From Chamaecyparis obtusa (taxonomy: Eukaryota > Streptophyta > Pinopsida > Cupressales > Cupressaceae): a stretch of DNA of 64,000 nucleotides. The position numbers were made by a program, and so were the translations under genes. Below the pieces are notes generated by a model. That model did no database searches and was not told the origin of the DNA. It saw only the letters and a program-made list of their open reading frames with translations. The stretch lies in NCBI GenBank assembly GCA_027943335.1, contig BSBK01003253.1, positions 1 to 64,000 on the forward strand, read 5' to 3'. Within the stretch, counting starts at the first letter, position 1. Every line of letters begins with the position of its first letter. This document shows positions 9,626-22,738 of this stretch, in pieces.

Positions 9626-12600
9626 TTAGTGAGCCTCGGATAGGGGAATGACCCCTAACTTACCTCTTAGATACACAAATGCATCCTTAGGTAATGGTTT
9701 GGTAAAAATGTCTGCAATCTGTTCTTTTGTATGAATATATTCTAATCTGATTTCCTTGTCCTGCACCAATTCTCTGACAAAGTGATATTTAATAGCAATG
9801 TGCTTGGTTTTGGAATGCATCACTGGATTCTTAGAGATGTTTATTGCACTGGTATTGTCACAAAATATAACAACTGGTTCTTTGATTTCAACCTTCATAC
9901 CTTCTAATAGCTGTTTAAACCAAACAATATTTGAACAGTTTACTGTAGCAGCAACATATTCTGCTTTAGCTGTGGATTGAGATGTGCAATTTTGCTTTTT
10001 ACTAGTCCAGGATACCAGTCTTTTTCTAAGAAAAAATGCTCCACCACTTGTGCTTTTTCTGTCATCAATGTTTCCTGCCCAATCAGCATCAGTAAACACT
10101 TTCAAGTCTAGATTGCCTCCAAATTTATACCACAAACCATATTCTTCAGTTCCTTTTAAGTATCTTAAGATTCTTTTGATTGCCATCATGTGATTTTCCT
10201 TAGGTTTTGCTGCGAATCTAGCTACTATACCGACTGCTAAAGCAATATCAGGTCTTGTATGTACTACATACTGCAATTTTCCAATCATAGATCGGTATAG
10301 GGTCTGATCGACTTCTTTTGAATCATCATTTTTGGTAAGTTTTAGTCCAGTACACATGGGTGTACCAACTGGTTTTGAATCTTCCATACCAAACTTCTTA
10401 AGTACTTCCTTAATGTATTTGGATTGAGTAATGTATATACCATTCTTGCTTTGCTGAATTTGAAGACCAACAAAGAATTTTATTAAACCAAACATGGACA
10501 TTTCAAATTCTCTGTTCATTTGCTCTGAAAATTCTTTGCACTGATCCTCATTCCCTGTAAATATAGTATCATCCACAAATATTTCTGCCAATACAATTTT
10601 GTCATCCGGTCCTTCTTTAATATATAGATTACTGTTATCATTAGCTCTTTTGAAATTAATCTGGATCAAATAGTTATGGAGTCTTTCATACCATGCTCTA
10701 GGAGCTTGTTTTAAACCATACAATGCTTTGTGTAACCTGCAGACCATGTCCCTTTTATCTGGATCAACAAAACCTTCAGGTTGTTCAATGTAGACTTCTT
10801 CATCAAGAATTCCATTGAGAAATGCAGATTTTATATCCATCTGATATACCTTAAATCCTTTGTGTGCTGCATAAGCAAGTAGAGTTCTTACACCTTCTAA
10901 TCTTGCAACAGGAGTGAAAGTTTCTCCATAATCTATACCTTCTTCTTGAGAATAACCTTTACATACCAATCTAGCTTTGTTTCTAGATACTTGACCATCT
11001 TCATTCAGCTTATTCCTGAATACCCATTTTGTTCCAATTACATTCTTATCTTTAGGTCTAGGTACAAGAGTCCAAGTTTTTTTCTTTTGTATTTGTTCTA
11101 ATTCTTCATTCATTGCTTCAATCCAACTTTCATTTTCCAATGCATCTTTGATATTTCTAGGTTCAAAATCAGTAAGTAGACATGTACCTTTTAGCTTGCT
11201 TCTTGTCATAGTACCATCTGATTTGTTTCCAATGATTTGATCTGGTGTATGATGTCTTCTGACATATTTGGCTAGTATAGGTTCCTTGCCTTTTGAATGA
11301 TTCATGCTGTTGTCTTCTAGGATCTCTTCTTCAGGTTGCTCGGGCTCGGTAGATATTTGTTCGGTAACTTCAGGCTGAGACTCGGTCTGAATTTCTTCCC
11401 GTGACTCGGTTTGAACTTCTTCCTGTGACTCGGTAACTGTGCTCGGCTCGGTATATATAGCTTCCTTATTGATAGTTGTGTCTGTCAATGTTTCAGGTTC
11501 AATGTAAATGAATCTTCTGTAGTTCTCAGGTTCCCTTTTGCTTTCTTCCTCAGTCTTTTCTGCAAACTCATCAAATTTTACATTTATACTTTCTATGACT
11601 TTGTGAGTAGATAAGTTCAGACATTTGTATGCCTTGCTTTTGCTAGAATATCCTAGGAATATTCCTTCATCACTTTTCACATCAAATTTATTTCTTCTGG
11701 ATTCTTTTAAGATATAACACTTGCTACCGAATATTTTCATGTAACTTACATTAGGTTTATAGCCATACCATAATTCATAAGGAGTTTTGAATGTGTCTTT
11801 CTTCAGTTGTACTCGGTTCAAGGTATGAACTGTAGTGCTGATAGCTTCCTTCTAGTACTTTATAGCGATGTTCTTTTCTATCATTAGAGTCCTTGCACAA
11901 TCCATAATAGATCTGTTTCTTCTTTCTGCTATTCCATTCTGCTCAGGAGTTCTACGAGCTGATACCTGTCTTTTGATTCCTCTTTCAATGCAAAAGTTGT
12001 TAAAATCATGGGAGATGAATTCACCACCTCTGTCTGATCTTAAGCATTTCAATCTTTTCCCTGTTTCCTTTTCTACTCTTGCTAAGTACCATTTGAACTT
12101 TTCAAATGCTTCTGATTTTTCTCTTAAATACATAATAGTCATCATTCTAGAATAATCATCAACGAAAAGAATAAAGAATTTATCTCCAGTATAGCTTTGT
12201 ATTCCAATAGGTCCACATAAATTAGTATGCACAATTTCCAAAATTTCTTTAGACTGATAGTTCTTACTCTTGAAACTAGTTTTACTCATTTTGCCAATCT
12301 GACAATTCTTGCATAGACCAGTGTCAAGTTTCTTCAAAGTAGGAATGCCTCTAACCTTCTTGAATTTGCTTATTTTTATCATGTTATCAAAATTCACATG
12401 ACATAACCTTTTGTGCCATAGCCAACTTTCTTCTATTTGAGCAATAAAGCATGAATATTCACTGAGATCAAGATAAAATAAGTTACCTTTTGTTTGTTTG
12501 CCTAATCCAATGAGTTTTCCTTTTCCATCCAGCAGTCTTGCTTGGCCATTCATGAATTCAACCTTGAAACCAATGTTGATTAGCTGTGCTACACTTAGAA

Positions 12601-13851
12601 GATTATGTTTTAGTCCTTCAACCCAATAAGCATTATCACATATGAGTTCTTTGGTTAATGAGATTCTTCCTTTTCCTTTTATACAACAAGGTTCATTGTT
12701 TCCAAATCTTACATTACCACTATCACAGTCTTCTAGATATTCAAATTTTGTCTTGTCACCAGTCATGTGGTGTGAACATCCGCTGTCTATTATCCATATA
12801 TCATCTTTGCTTATATGAGAAATAAGTGCCATCTTATCTTCATCATCATCAGATTCATCTTTTATAGCAATAAAGACAATTTCTTCTTCACTATCATCAA
12901 AATCTTTAGCCATAAAACATGATTTCTTACCTTTATCCTTGTATGATTTGAAATTCTTTTGCCATAGTACTTGTGACTTCTCTTCTCTTCCTTGACTTGC
13001 TTGTTTGGGCACCTAGCTGCAATATGTCCAATTTCTTCACATGAAAAATAGATTAAAGGAGTTTTACCTTTATACTTACCTTTCCCTCTAGAGTACTTCT
13101 TTGCAAGTAATGCTTCTACAATTTCAAGATCACTATCAGAACTTTCTTCTGATACTTCTTCACTTTCTGACTGAACTTCTTTAATTTTCTTGTTCTTCTT
13201 TAGTGAAACCTTGGCCTCAAATGCTGATTCTATATTTTTGGAACTAGGAACATAGTTGTCATAGTTGTCTAATTCAAAAGCTGTCAGTCTTCGAACTAAA
13301 GCATCCAAAGTTATATTGTGGTTTGTTTCACATCTTCTTTCTTGAATAGCAGATACTCTTATTGCATAGATAGGGAGTAATGTTCTGAGTACCTTACTTA
13401 TAACAGTCTCATCTGAGATTGTTCCTCCAGAAGCTCTAATTGCACTTACACTTGCTTTGATTCTTTCAACATATTTTGCAATGTTTTCATCTTCCTTCAT
13501 ATTCATCTTGTCAAACTGTCCTCTTAGGCTTTCTGCTTTGGCTCTTTTCACATTTGCATCACCACCATATATTTTCTTCAGTGCCATCCACATTTCATAT
13601 GCAGTAGTGCAGTCTTTAATATCATCAAATTCTTCATAGCTGAGAGCAGATGCAATGTCTATCATCATGGTGTTGTGAGTCTTTTTATCTGCAATGTCTT
13701 CAACAGTTAATGTGCCATTAGGAATTGTGTATTCTTCATCAATGTATTTGCATCCTGAGTCACCAATGGAAGCCAGATGAAGTCGCATGAGACCTTGCCA
13801 TGCTGAAAAGTTATCTCTGTTGAGCTTTGGAATTTCCCTCTTGTAAGACAT
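9626..13851 (-). pseudogene. Copia element 1 gag-pol polyprotein, one frameshift and one stop
   Basis: The gag start is the ATG at 13851 (MSYKREIPKLNRDNF). A longer open frame into the LTR (MTDSPPP...) comes only from the C run. Order: gag with a knuckle reading YxxCxxxxHxxxxC (first Cys lost); frameshift at the T run 12957-12960; protease DSGCSHHMTG at about 12785; integrase with WHKRLCH...CKNC, then TNLCGP where Asp is usual (12221-12223), LRSDRGGEF and EQNGIAERRNRS; in-frame TAG at 11852-11854 where sister copies have Trp; reverse transcriptase with [17 protein letters not shown] and FVDD; RNase H with DADWAG, KAEYVAA and CDNTSAI; stop at 9626. The variable hinge at about 11330-11460 holds repeated TES units. 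It would make the particle, enzymes and integration machinery of the element. Confidence 0.92.
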
Positions 13852-13900
13852 CCTGATCTTTAGCTTAGGTCCTTGAAACCCTTCCTGCAAGCACCAAATT

Positions 13901-13912
13901 GCTCTGATACCA
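13901..13912 (-). other. Primer-binding site of copia element 1 (tRNA-iMet type)
   Basis: On - it reads TGGTATCAGAGC, complementary to the 3' end of initiator Met tRNA, two bases (AT) inside the 5' LTR. Confidence 0.9.
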
Positions 13913-13914
13913 AT

Positions 13915-15170
13915 TGATGGAATATGGATGTAGTGACTAAGAGGGGGGGGGGGGGGGGGGGGTGAATCAGTCAACCATAAATCACTTCTCTTTTAATTCT
14001 TTCCAGATCCCTTAGGATATCTTAACAATGTTATCTGTTTTAGCACTCGGTAAATAGATTGCAGTAACTTTGAAGATGCAGAAAGTATTAGCAAAATTAT
14101 CTTTGTATATTCATCAGCACATGTATATGATTGAGAAAGCAATTAAGAACACAAGAGACACAAGATTTAACGTGGAAACCCAATATGGGAAAAACCACCA
14201 ATGTATCTAGATACTGATTTTCACTTTTCTGAAGTGATGCCCGGTTAGAAGCCAACCCGGTAAAAGGTTACAAAACACACTGTTAGGTGTGACCTTGTTA
14301 GAGGATTTAAAACACCCTGCTAGGAGTGGCCTGGTAAGAGGTCTTGAAAACAATTCAATGGAATTGTCACCTTGTTAGAGGATTTATAATATGGTTGTTA
14401 AACCAACTCGGTTAAGAGATTTAGAATTCACTGTTACAATGATAAGAAGGTAACAATGAAAAATGACCTGTATAATAATGCAACTGTCTTGCTGATTACA
14501 GATCTCTGTTCTGCATAAGTCTGATCCTTTCCGATCGAATAAATCTCTGCTGCACCTCAAGGATATTTGAACATCCTTCACAAATTCGCATTCACCTTTC
14601 CTGATTTTCTTCTGTAAATCTTCTGCTATATTTTCTTTTCACATTTGACCTTTTATTTATATGATTTTAGATTTGTCAAATCGACATTATTTAGTATAAC
14701 AGTCGGTTGAATTAAGCAAACTCTATTTGCAAAAATCCTTCAAGGGCTGACAGTGCTCGGTGACCATAACTTTCTATAATCTTTCGGAGACCGAGGGAAC
14801 TCGGTAAACACTGACAATCCTTTTCCTTCGATAACTGACTGAACTTGGTAAACACTAACTTTTCTTCGATGACCGACTGAACTCGGTAAACACTAACTTT
14901 TCTTCGATGACCGACTGAACTCGGTAAACACTAGCTTTTCTTCGATGACCGACTGAACTCGGTAAACACTAAAATTTCTTTGGCAACCGAGTGAACTCGG
15001 TAGACACTACTTTTCTTTGATAACCGAGTGGACTCGGGAAGCACTAATATTCCTGTCTGGTAGACCGACTGAGCTCGGTAGAAACTGATTGCTGCGGGCT
15101 ATGACATTGTGTGACATCAAAGACAATACATAATTGAGTAACAATTTCCTTCAGACAATTGTTTCCAACA
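13915..15170 (-). repeat. 5' LTR of copia element 1
   Basis: 1256 bp, TG...CA. It is longer than its partner mainly because of a 20-base G run (about 13943-13962) and one more 36-bp minisatellite unit (about 14870-14945). On - the G run is a C tract close to the LTR end, before the primer site. Confidence 0.92.
14755..15090. repeat. Degenerate 36-bp minisatellite in the 5' LTR of element 1
   Basis: Three close copies of the GACCGACTGAACTCGGTAAA unit plus weaker flanking copies; one copy more than in the 3' LTR. Confidence 0.8.
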
Positions 15171-15944
15171 GTGTGATGGAGGGGTGGTTGTTCTCATTTC
15201 CCCTTTTGTTTGGTTGGACATCTCGAAAGGTTTGGGCTTGGGGATGTTTAGTGGCCTTGTGTTGTATTTCAAGATCCTTTGTGGAGATGGGTTATGTTGG
15301 TTTGTGCATGTTTCTTTGGGCATTCTATGCTTTGTTTGAGTTTATTCAGAGAGGTTGTTTGTGCGTTGTTGGATTTATTTTCTTTTTTCACATTAGAGCC
15401 ACTTTTCTCTATGGTGATAAGACGATTGCTGATAGTTTTACTAGACCTGTGCCTTCCACAGTTTGGTTTTGGTTAGGGGTTTTTAGGGTTTTTGGGTATT
15501 AATAGCCCTTATCAAAGCTTGGTTTTCTCTTGTTCCTATTCTTTTGTGGGATCTTTTAGATCTCTGGTAGCTATTCTACAAGACTCCTCTAGAGGTGGAG
15601 TATCTCCTTATTGAGGTGGGGTTTCTTAGTGCTGCTATGATTTGGGTTTAGCTTGTTTCTCAACATTCTTCCACTTTTGTGACTCCTTTTGAGGTGGAGG
15701 ATTCTTATATAGTGGTGGAGAAATTCTTTCTAGTATAGGTTTTTTTTGGTCCTATGTAGCTCACCCTTGTTGTTAGTTGTTCTGAAGAAGGATTGAACTA
15801 GGTGTTGATGTCTCTTTGGATGTTTTTAATCCTGGCTGCTCCTATAGAGGTGGGTTCATTTTCTATGGAGGTGGAAAGGAGATTTGCGGCTATGATTGAG
15901 ATTCTTGGTGGGGATGTCTATGGTGAATTTGGCTAGTTAGTTGT

Positions 15945-16539
15945 GGGTGCCACTTTAAAACCCTTCTTGTTGGTTTGGGGAGCTAGTCAAAACCCCTATT
16001 TTCCCTTCTTGGTTGTTCTGGTCTAGAAGATTTTGTTGATTTTGTAGGATTGGAGAGCCTCACAAAACCCTTTGATGGCTTTGAGTGCTATGTCAAAACC
16101 CAATGGTTTTTCAACTAGCTCTTAATTCCTAAATCTCTTGAGGGTGCTTATAAGTGTTAGGGGAGCTTGCCGAAACCCCTTGTTTCTCCTCCAGGTTGGG
16201 TGGGAGTCTCATTTGTATCTGGACAAGATTTCAAAGTTTTTCTTTATGTCCATCATGTAAAGTTTTGCGAGCCTTGTCAAAACCTAAGGTCTATGGTTGT
16301 GGGTACAAGAAAAAAACCATGGTTTCCTAAACAAGTTGATGTAATTTTTGTGATTTAGGGCTTAGGCCTATTATGTTGTTGGAGCTGGAATCTTTTGTTG
16401 TATCTTTTAGTCTGCTACTGTTTAGGTAATAGTCCAGCTACCAGTTGTTTGAGTTCCATTCTTTGTAGCCGGTTGGTTTTAGGTTACATTTCCTACCAAA
16501 AGCTATTTGTATTACATTTCAGGGCACCATCAAAACCTA
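15945..16539 (+). repeat. Seven dispersed copies of a GCnnnnTCAAAACCC motif
   Basis: Variants of G-A/T-G-C-C/T followed 4-6 bases later by TCAAAACCC occur at 15945, 15977, 16054, 16083, 16160, 16267 and 16521, all on +, within the 3' part of the retroposon. The last copy lies just before the presumed 3' end. Confidence 0.7.
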
Positions 16540-16575
16540 TTTTACCCTTAATTAAAAATATTGTCTCAAATAAAA

Positions 16576-17577
16576 CAAAAAGTAATTATAAAGAATATAT
16601 TAGAAGGTAAAAATAATGATATGCATGAATGTAGCCAAGAAGAATGAATCCAACTTAAATGAAGAGAGTGATATCATGCCCCATTTAGGTGGAAGAAGTA
16701 ATGAAGCATTAGGTAGTTTAGCCATGAGATCATTTCAGAAAAGAAATTTAAAAAAAAAATGAGTGAACTTTCTCTAAAAAAAAATATTTTTATAAAAAAA
16801 TAATGAAATATACAACATACTAAAGAAAAAAATATATTTATATAATTAAAAAAATGAAAATATAGGATGTGCATGAAAGTGTAGTGGGTTACAAAACAAG
16901 ATATGGATAGTAGATGCATGATTAATGTATGAAATGATAATTATGAATTTACTACAAATGGGGTGATTGTTTGTTCTTTAAGTTAATTTTTTTATGCTAG
17001 ATCATATAAAGAGAAACCTCATTGTAAAAATTGAAATTATTAAATTATTCCTGTCTAACACAAATACAATGACCAAACAAGTGTGACAGAATCTATGAAG
17101 GCTGGGCTTATGTGAAACCTTATAAAATATTGAATTTATGGTGGTACATTGGTAACTACCTTAGGAACTTTTAGTAATATAGTACATCTTTTAATAATAA
17201 AAAGATTCATAGAATGCAGTTGATAGAAATAAAAGCCTTTATATATTTAATGACTAGCTAACATTATACTAGCTTATATAATTTGTGGTGTACTATTTGA
17301 CTCTAGGAAAGAGAATTGAACCTCGTTGAAAAGGATAATGATATTTAAGATATATTTATATACTAACGTTAGTGAAACATACATAGTAGAAGTGATGTAA
17401 CAAAAATATGGAAATAATGAGGAAAGATATATAGGATTAGATTGTTCAAATATAATTCAAAAAGTTTGAGAAAATTACAAACTTAGACAAAGACAGAGTT
17501 AGATGACAACCATTTTAATAGAAAAACAAAGTTTCCATAGAAGCCTAATTATGCAATCAGCATTAAATAAGGGCTAG
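16576..17577. other. AT-rich spacer
   Basis: Intergenic DNA with no supported gene or element boundary. Short open frames here have no recognisable content. Confidence 0.6.
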
Positions 17578-17593
17578 AGTAACTTTATATGTT
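17578..17593. repeat. SINE target-site duplication, left copy
   Basis: AGTAACTTTATATGTT, repeated exactly at 17727-17742. Confidence 0.88.
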
Positions 17594-17726
17594 TTCTTTT
17601 TCTTTTTCTTTTTGGATTGGTAATGGGCCGAAGCCGATGTCAATATGTAGTTTGAGTAGACTCAAACCCAAGAGCTCTGAGATGAGCGACTCACAACTTA
17701 CCGTTGCATTGTGGGGTGTTCCCTAT
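17594..17726 (-). mobile_element. tRNA-derived SINE, about 133 bp
   Basis: Flanked by a perfect 16-bp duplication. Read on -, the body contains GGTTTGAGTCTA (plus 17656-17669), a good match to the RNA polymerase III B box, preceded at about the right distance by a weak A-box-like GGTAAGTTGTGAG, and ends in an A-rich tail of AAAAAG units (plus 17594-17616). Size, internal promoter, A-rich tail and long duplication together define a SINE mobilised by LINE machinery. Confidence 0.82.
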
Positions 17727-17742
17727 AGTAACTTTATATGTT

Positions 17743-19602
17743 ATGTTCAAATGATTAGTATTAATTATTTCATGAAAAAAAAGTGAAAGGTATATACGTC
17801 AAGTAATAGAAGGTAGTAAATTAAAAGTAGTAATAGGTCACAATACCCGAAAATTCCATATATTATAAGACTTATATTGTATGTAAAATTACCTCACTAT
17901 TTTAAGGTAGGGGACTTACTAATATTGTATTTAAGTAATCTTACTTTTACATATGAGCTTGTATGTAATATTTTAATCATTTTGTATATAAATTTATCTA
18001 TAAATGTAACACTTATTTCTTAGAAATAATATTAAATTATATACATATAATAATATTTTATTATTGATATGTACACATTGTCTATCTTAATTTTCCTTTG
18101 TTAGGTTTTTAAAGTTATTTAGATAAATTTTAATTTATATTTAGAAGGCTATATAGAAACATCAAATTATTAGGCTTTAGAAATTATTAGGCTTTAGAGA
18201 AGGCTATGCGGTAGCATCAAATTTCAGCCCTTCAGTCTTCTTCATCATAGACAAGCCAAGGTCATTCTCTTACTACATGGGCCTTGCCTTCATTTCCTCT
18301 TTAGTGACACTCATTTCAGTGGACCTATCATGCCTCGTCATGCTTCCTTGGTTCCATATTTGATTAGTTTTTTTTTTTACATTTGGCACGTGTATTTTCA
18401 ACTAGCTATTTGTTCTTGCATGGTTGAGTAGGGTTGTTAGGATCACTCATATAAATTTATGTGTCATTTGTATCCTTGACTGATAGATGTTTTACCTTTA
18501 TTTTCCATCTATTCATTGTTTGGGGTACATATGAAGATTATTGTCTTTTGTATCTTTGATTGACAAATGTTTTGCCTTTGTTCATCATCTGTTCATTGTT
18601 CGAGTAGTGTCGTTGGGGGAACTCATGAAAATTGATCCTGATCTTCTTTTTGATTTCTCATAAATCTCTTCATTTAGCACTATGGTGGTTATCTTTCGAT
18701 AGATTTCTATAGTTTTCTTGTCACAAAGATTTTCTAGTTACTTCTCTTGTTATTTTTGATGGGGGGTTTTGTTCCCACTGGGTTTGAACCCTCTTTCATC
18801 TTTCCTTTCATTAGTTTTTATTCTCCTTAGATGGAATTGGGGGATGGGGGTTGTTGGTGTTAGAGAATTCCATCTGCCACTCCAAATCAGCTCTATATAG
18901 TGATTGTAAGTGATGTTGAGTTAGCATTTAGTTCAAGATGATGATCTATGGAATACCCAATCCAATCCATAATTTATGGGAGGTTTATCTCAACTTCACT
19001 TTTCCTTTCACTGTCAACTACTTTGTTAGGATCAGTTTATTTTTGCTTAACTTATGGCTGTTAATTCAGTCTTCAGTGTAATTGGTGCCTTCATTCAATT
19101 ACTTCCCATATTATAAAAATATTGTAATATTATTATTTTATAGGGTGAATAAGATGAGTTATTCAATGCTTTATTTTCTTCCCTAGCTCCTATGTTATTT
19201 CTTTATGTCATCTAGAATGTTTTGTCTTCTTTTTCTTTCTGGTTGATCTATGCAATTCTAGCTACTCTCTTCACATGCTATAGAAAATTCAATAGAAATC
19301 TCTATATGTTGATTCATTCAAAAAAATATTAACTCACATTTCTTGCATAAGATCCCTATATATGTTTATTGATGCATCTTTCCCACTAATAGAAGCTTAT
19401 TTGGAGATATATAGAAATAATTGAAGGATTTTTTTTTGTTATTTTAATTGATACATCATTATAGATATTTACACTTTGTTTGTAGATAAGAAATTTGTGT
19501 ATTCTATTTATACAATACATTTATGATTTTGAATAATCCAATGTGATATTATCTAGGATAAAATGATTTATTCTATGAACAGTTAAAGTCAATTCAATTC
19601 AG
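17743..19602. other. AT-rich spacer with a ~78-bp tandem duplication
   Basis: No gene is supported. A unit with TTTGTATC, TTGA, GATGTTTTACCTTTA, CATCTATTCATTGTT at about 18468-18535 is repeated at about 18546-18605. A short duplicated AAATTATTAGGCTTTAG lies at about 18162-18196. Confidence 0.6.
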
Positions 19603-19766
19603 ACAGGGTCCATTGCAATAGTTCATATAATTGATGACATATGTAATGCCCACATATTTTTGATGGAGCATCCTAATGCTCAAGATCGTTATATTTTCAT
19701 TGGTGATTCTATGAGTCTCAATTCTCTTAAAGAGCTCCTTGATAAACAATTAAGTGTTTCAATCAA
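19603..19766 (+). pseudogene. Orphan exon of a dihydroflavonol/anthocyanidin-reductase-like gene
   Basis: A 164-bp block with acceptor AATTCAG before it and donor GTAAGT after it, open in one frame for 54 codons. It encodes GSIAIVHIIDDICNAHIFL and then MEHPNAQDRYIF, matching the VHvdDlcnAHIFLxEHPxAxGRYI segment conserved in NADPH-dependent reductases of flavonoid synthesis (DFR, ANR) and related cinnamoyl-CoA reductases. Enzymes of this family reduce flavonoid intermediates in the cytosol. Earlier exons were not found in the window. It is most likely a gene fragment, although a gene with long introns, as in conifers, is not excluded. The exact family member cannot be told from one exon. Confidence 0.65.
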
Positions 19767-19864
19767 GTAAGTTCAAATTTTGAAATTCTATTTCAATTTA
19801 TTGGTTTGGCAAAAATTTTAATTTATTTTATTTTATTCTTCCCGGTTAAATAATGAACATTCAG

Positions 19865-21631
<1,767 letters not shown>

Positions 21632-21636
21632 CCAAA

Positions 21637-21990
21637 TGTTGGTATCGTTTGCCATTACACGAAAAGCTTGAACTGTCAATGCCCAATATAAATCCCAGAT
21701 TTAACCTGATCCACGAGAGGCGGTTAAGCCATGTCATGAATCTCTAAGGAGGTGCTAACCACCAAGTCCAACAATCTCCCCCTCAGCACCAACTGAGCCT
21801 TCAACACCCATTGAAGGGAGACTCGAACCGGTGACCCAAGGCTCTAATACCAATTGTTGGAATCATTTGCAGTTGCACCAAAAGCTCAAATTGTTAATGC
21901 CCAATACAAATACTAGATTTAACCTGATCCACGGGAAGCCGTTAAGCCATGTCATGAATCTGCAAGGAGGTGCTGACAACCAAGTCAACA
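21637..21990 (-). mobile_element. Complete TRIM retrotransposon (354 bp)
   Basis: Terminal repeats of 137 bp (21637-21773) and 136 bp (21855-21990) start TGTTGG and end CAACA. CCAAA at 21632-21636 is repeated at 21991-21995. The 81-bp centre has, read on -, TGGTATTAGAGC two bases from the 5' repeat (a one-base variant of the tRNA-iMet primer site) and GAGGGGGAGAT against the 3' repeat (polypurine tract). There is no coding capacity, so it relies on enzymes from other elements. Confidence 0.9.
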
Positions 21991-21995
21991 CCAAA

Positions 21996-22273
21996 ACCCC
22001 TTACAAAGCAGCTACAAAAGATTAAACATTAAGTCCACCAAAAAGAATAACCTTATATATAGTTAGTTCTCAATTTTCCTCCACATTTTTTATCATTTGT
22101 ATCTTATAGAGTATTTGGAATATGCAATAAAACCAAAATATTCAATTTATCCCTAAAATATCACTTAATCAATATTGAAAACTTAAAAGAACCTTCTTGG
22201 ATAATCTTGAACACTTAGAAGAAGCGTTTTGTAATACGGTTATTATATTTCCTCTATTGATTAACATCTTTAA
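21996..22273. other. Short spacer between TRIM and gypsy element
   Basis: AT-rich, nothing recognised. It ends in TAAGA, the target duplication of the gypsy element. Confidence 0.6.
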
Positions 22274-22569
22274 TAAGATGTTAGTAAACACATTTGTCCT
22301 TCGATATATCTTTCTTACAAACTCACTCTATTACCTACTTGAAAGACAAATAATTAATAACAATTGGGTTAGTGTTATTTAATCACCTCCCTCTAAATTT
22401 TATCTTAGTTACAACTCCCTAGGATTGATCTTCAATAAATTTCCAACACTAATTTGTGAGTTCATATTTTAATGAGAAAGCTTAAAAAGGATGTTTTTTC
22501 ATTCTTGGATGACAAGCTATGCAATGTTACTTTAAGAAAAGAAATTTAAAAGGAAAGAGAGTAGAAAAT

Positions 22570-22738
22570 GCACAAATTTTTGTACTGGTAACCACTAAAA
22601 AATTGAATGACAAAGATTCTTTTAAACAATAAACAAGATAAAATATTATAGATTGCACAAATTTCTTCTACTAGTAACCACTCAAAAATTGAATGACAAA
22701 GATTCTTTTAAATAATAAACAAGATAAAATATTATAGA
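22570..22738. repeat. ~94-bp tandem duplication unique to the 3' LTR
   Basis: The block with ACTGGTAACCACT, AAATTGAATGACAAAG, ATTCTTTTAAA and AAACAAGATAAAATATTATA occurs twice in succession; the 5' LTR has one copy (about 31898-31965). Confidence 0.85.

Larger units (their letters stand above)
8085..15170 (-). mobile_element. Ty1/copia retrotransposon, element 1, full length
   Basis: Coding strand is -. LTRs at 8085-9293 and 13915-15170 begin and end TG...CA, a perfect 5-bp duplication GTGTG flanks the element, a tRNA-iMet-type primer site lies next to the 5' LTR, and a polypurine tract next to the 3' LTR. The LTRs differ by eye at only about 1-2% of positions, apart from a 36-bp repeat copy and the length of a G run, so the insertion is recent compared with the others here. 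The polyprotein has one frameshift and one in-frame stop, so this copy is probably not autonomous. Confidence 0.93.
7464..16575 (+). mobile_element. ~2.0-kb retroposon (LINE-like) with 16-bp target duplication, split by copia element 1
   Basis: ATTGTTTCAAATAAAA at 7464-7479 and ATTGTCTCAAATAAAA at 16560-16575 (15/16) flank the body, which is 7480-8084 plus 15176-16559. The body is T/G-rich on + and ends TTACCCTTAATTAAAAAT, suggesting an A-rich 3' tail and + orientation. The copia element between the halves has its own GTGTG duplication, so it came later. No reverse-transcriptase frame survives, so assignment to LINEs rests on the long duplication and the tail. Confidence 0.65.

Noticed and set aside
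10180..12155. Open frames on + across copia element 1
   Set aside because: Antisense shadows of the polyprotein on -.
13852..13974. Extension of the element 1 gag upstream to a Met followed by poly-Pro
   Set aside because: The Pro codons are the C tract of the LTR and the primer site is crossed. The gag start at 13851 matches the sister element (MSKREVPRLNKDNF).
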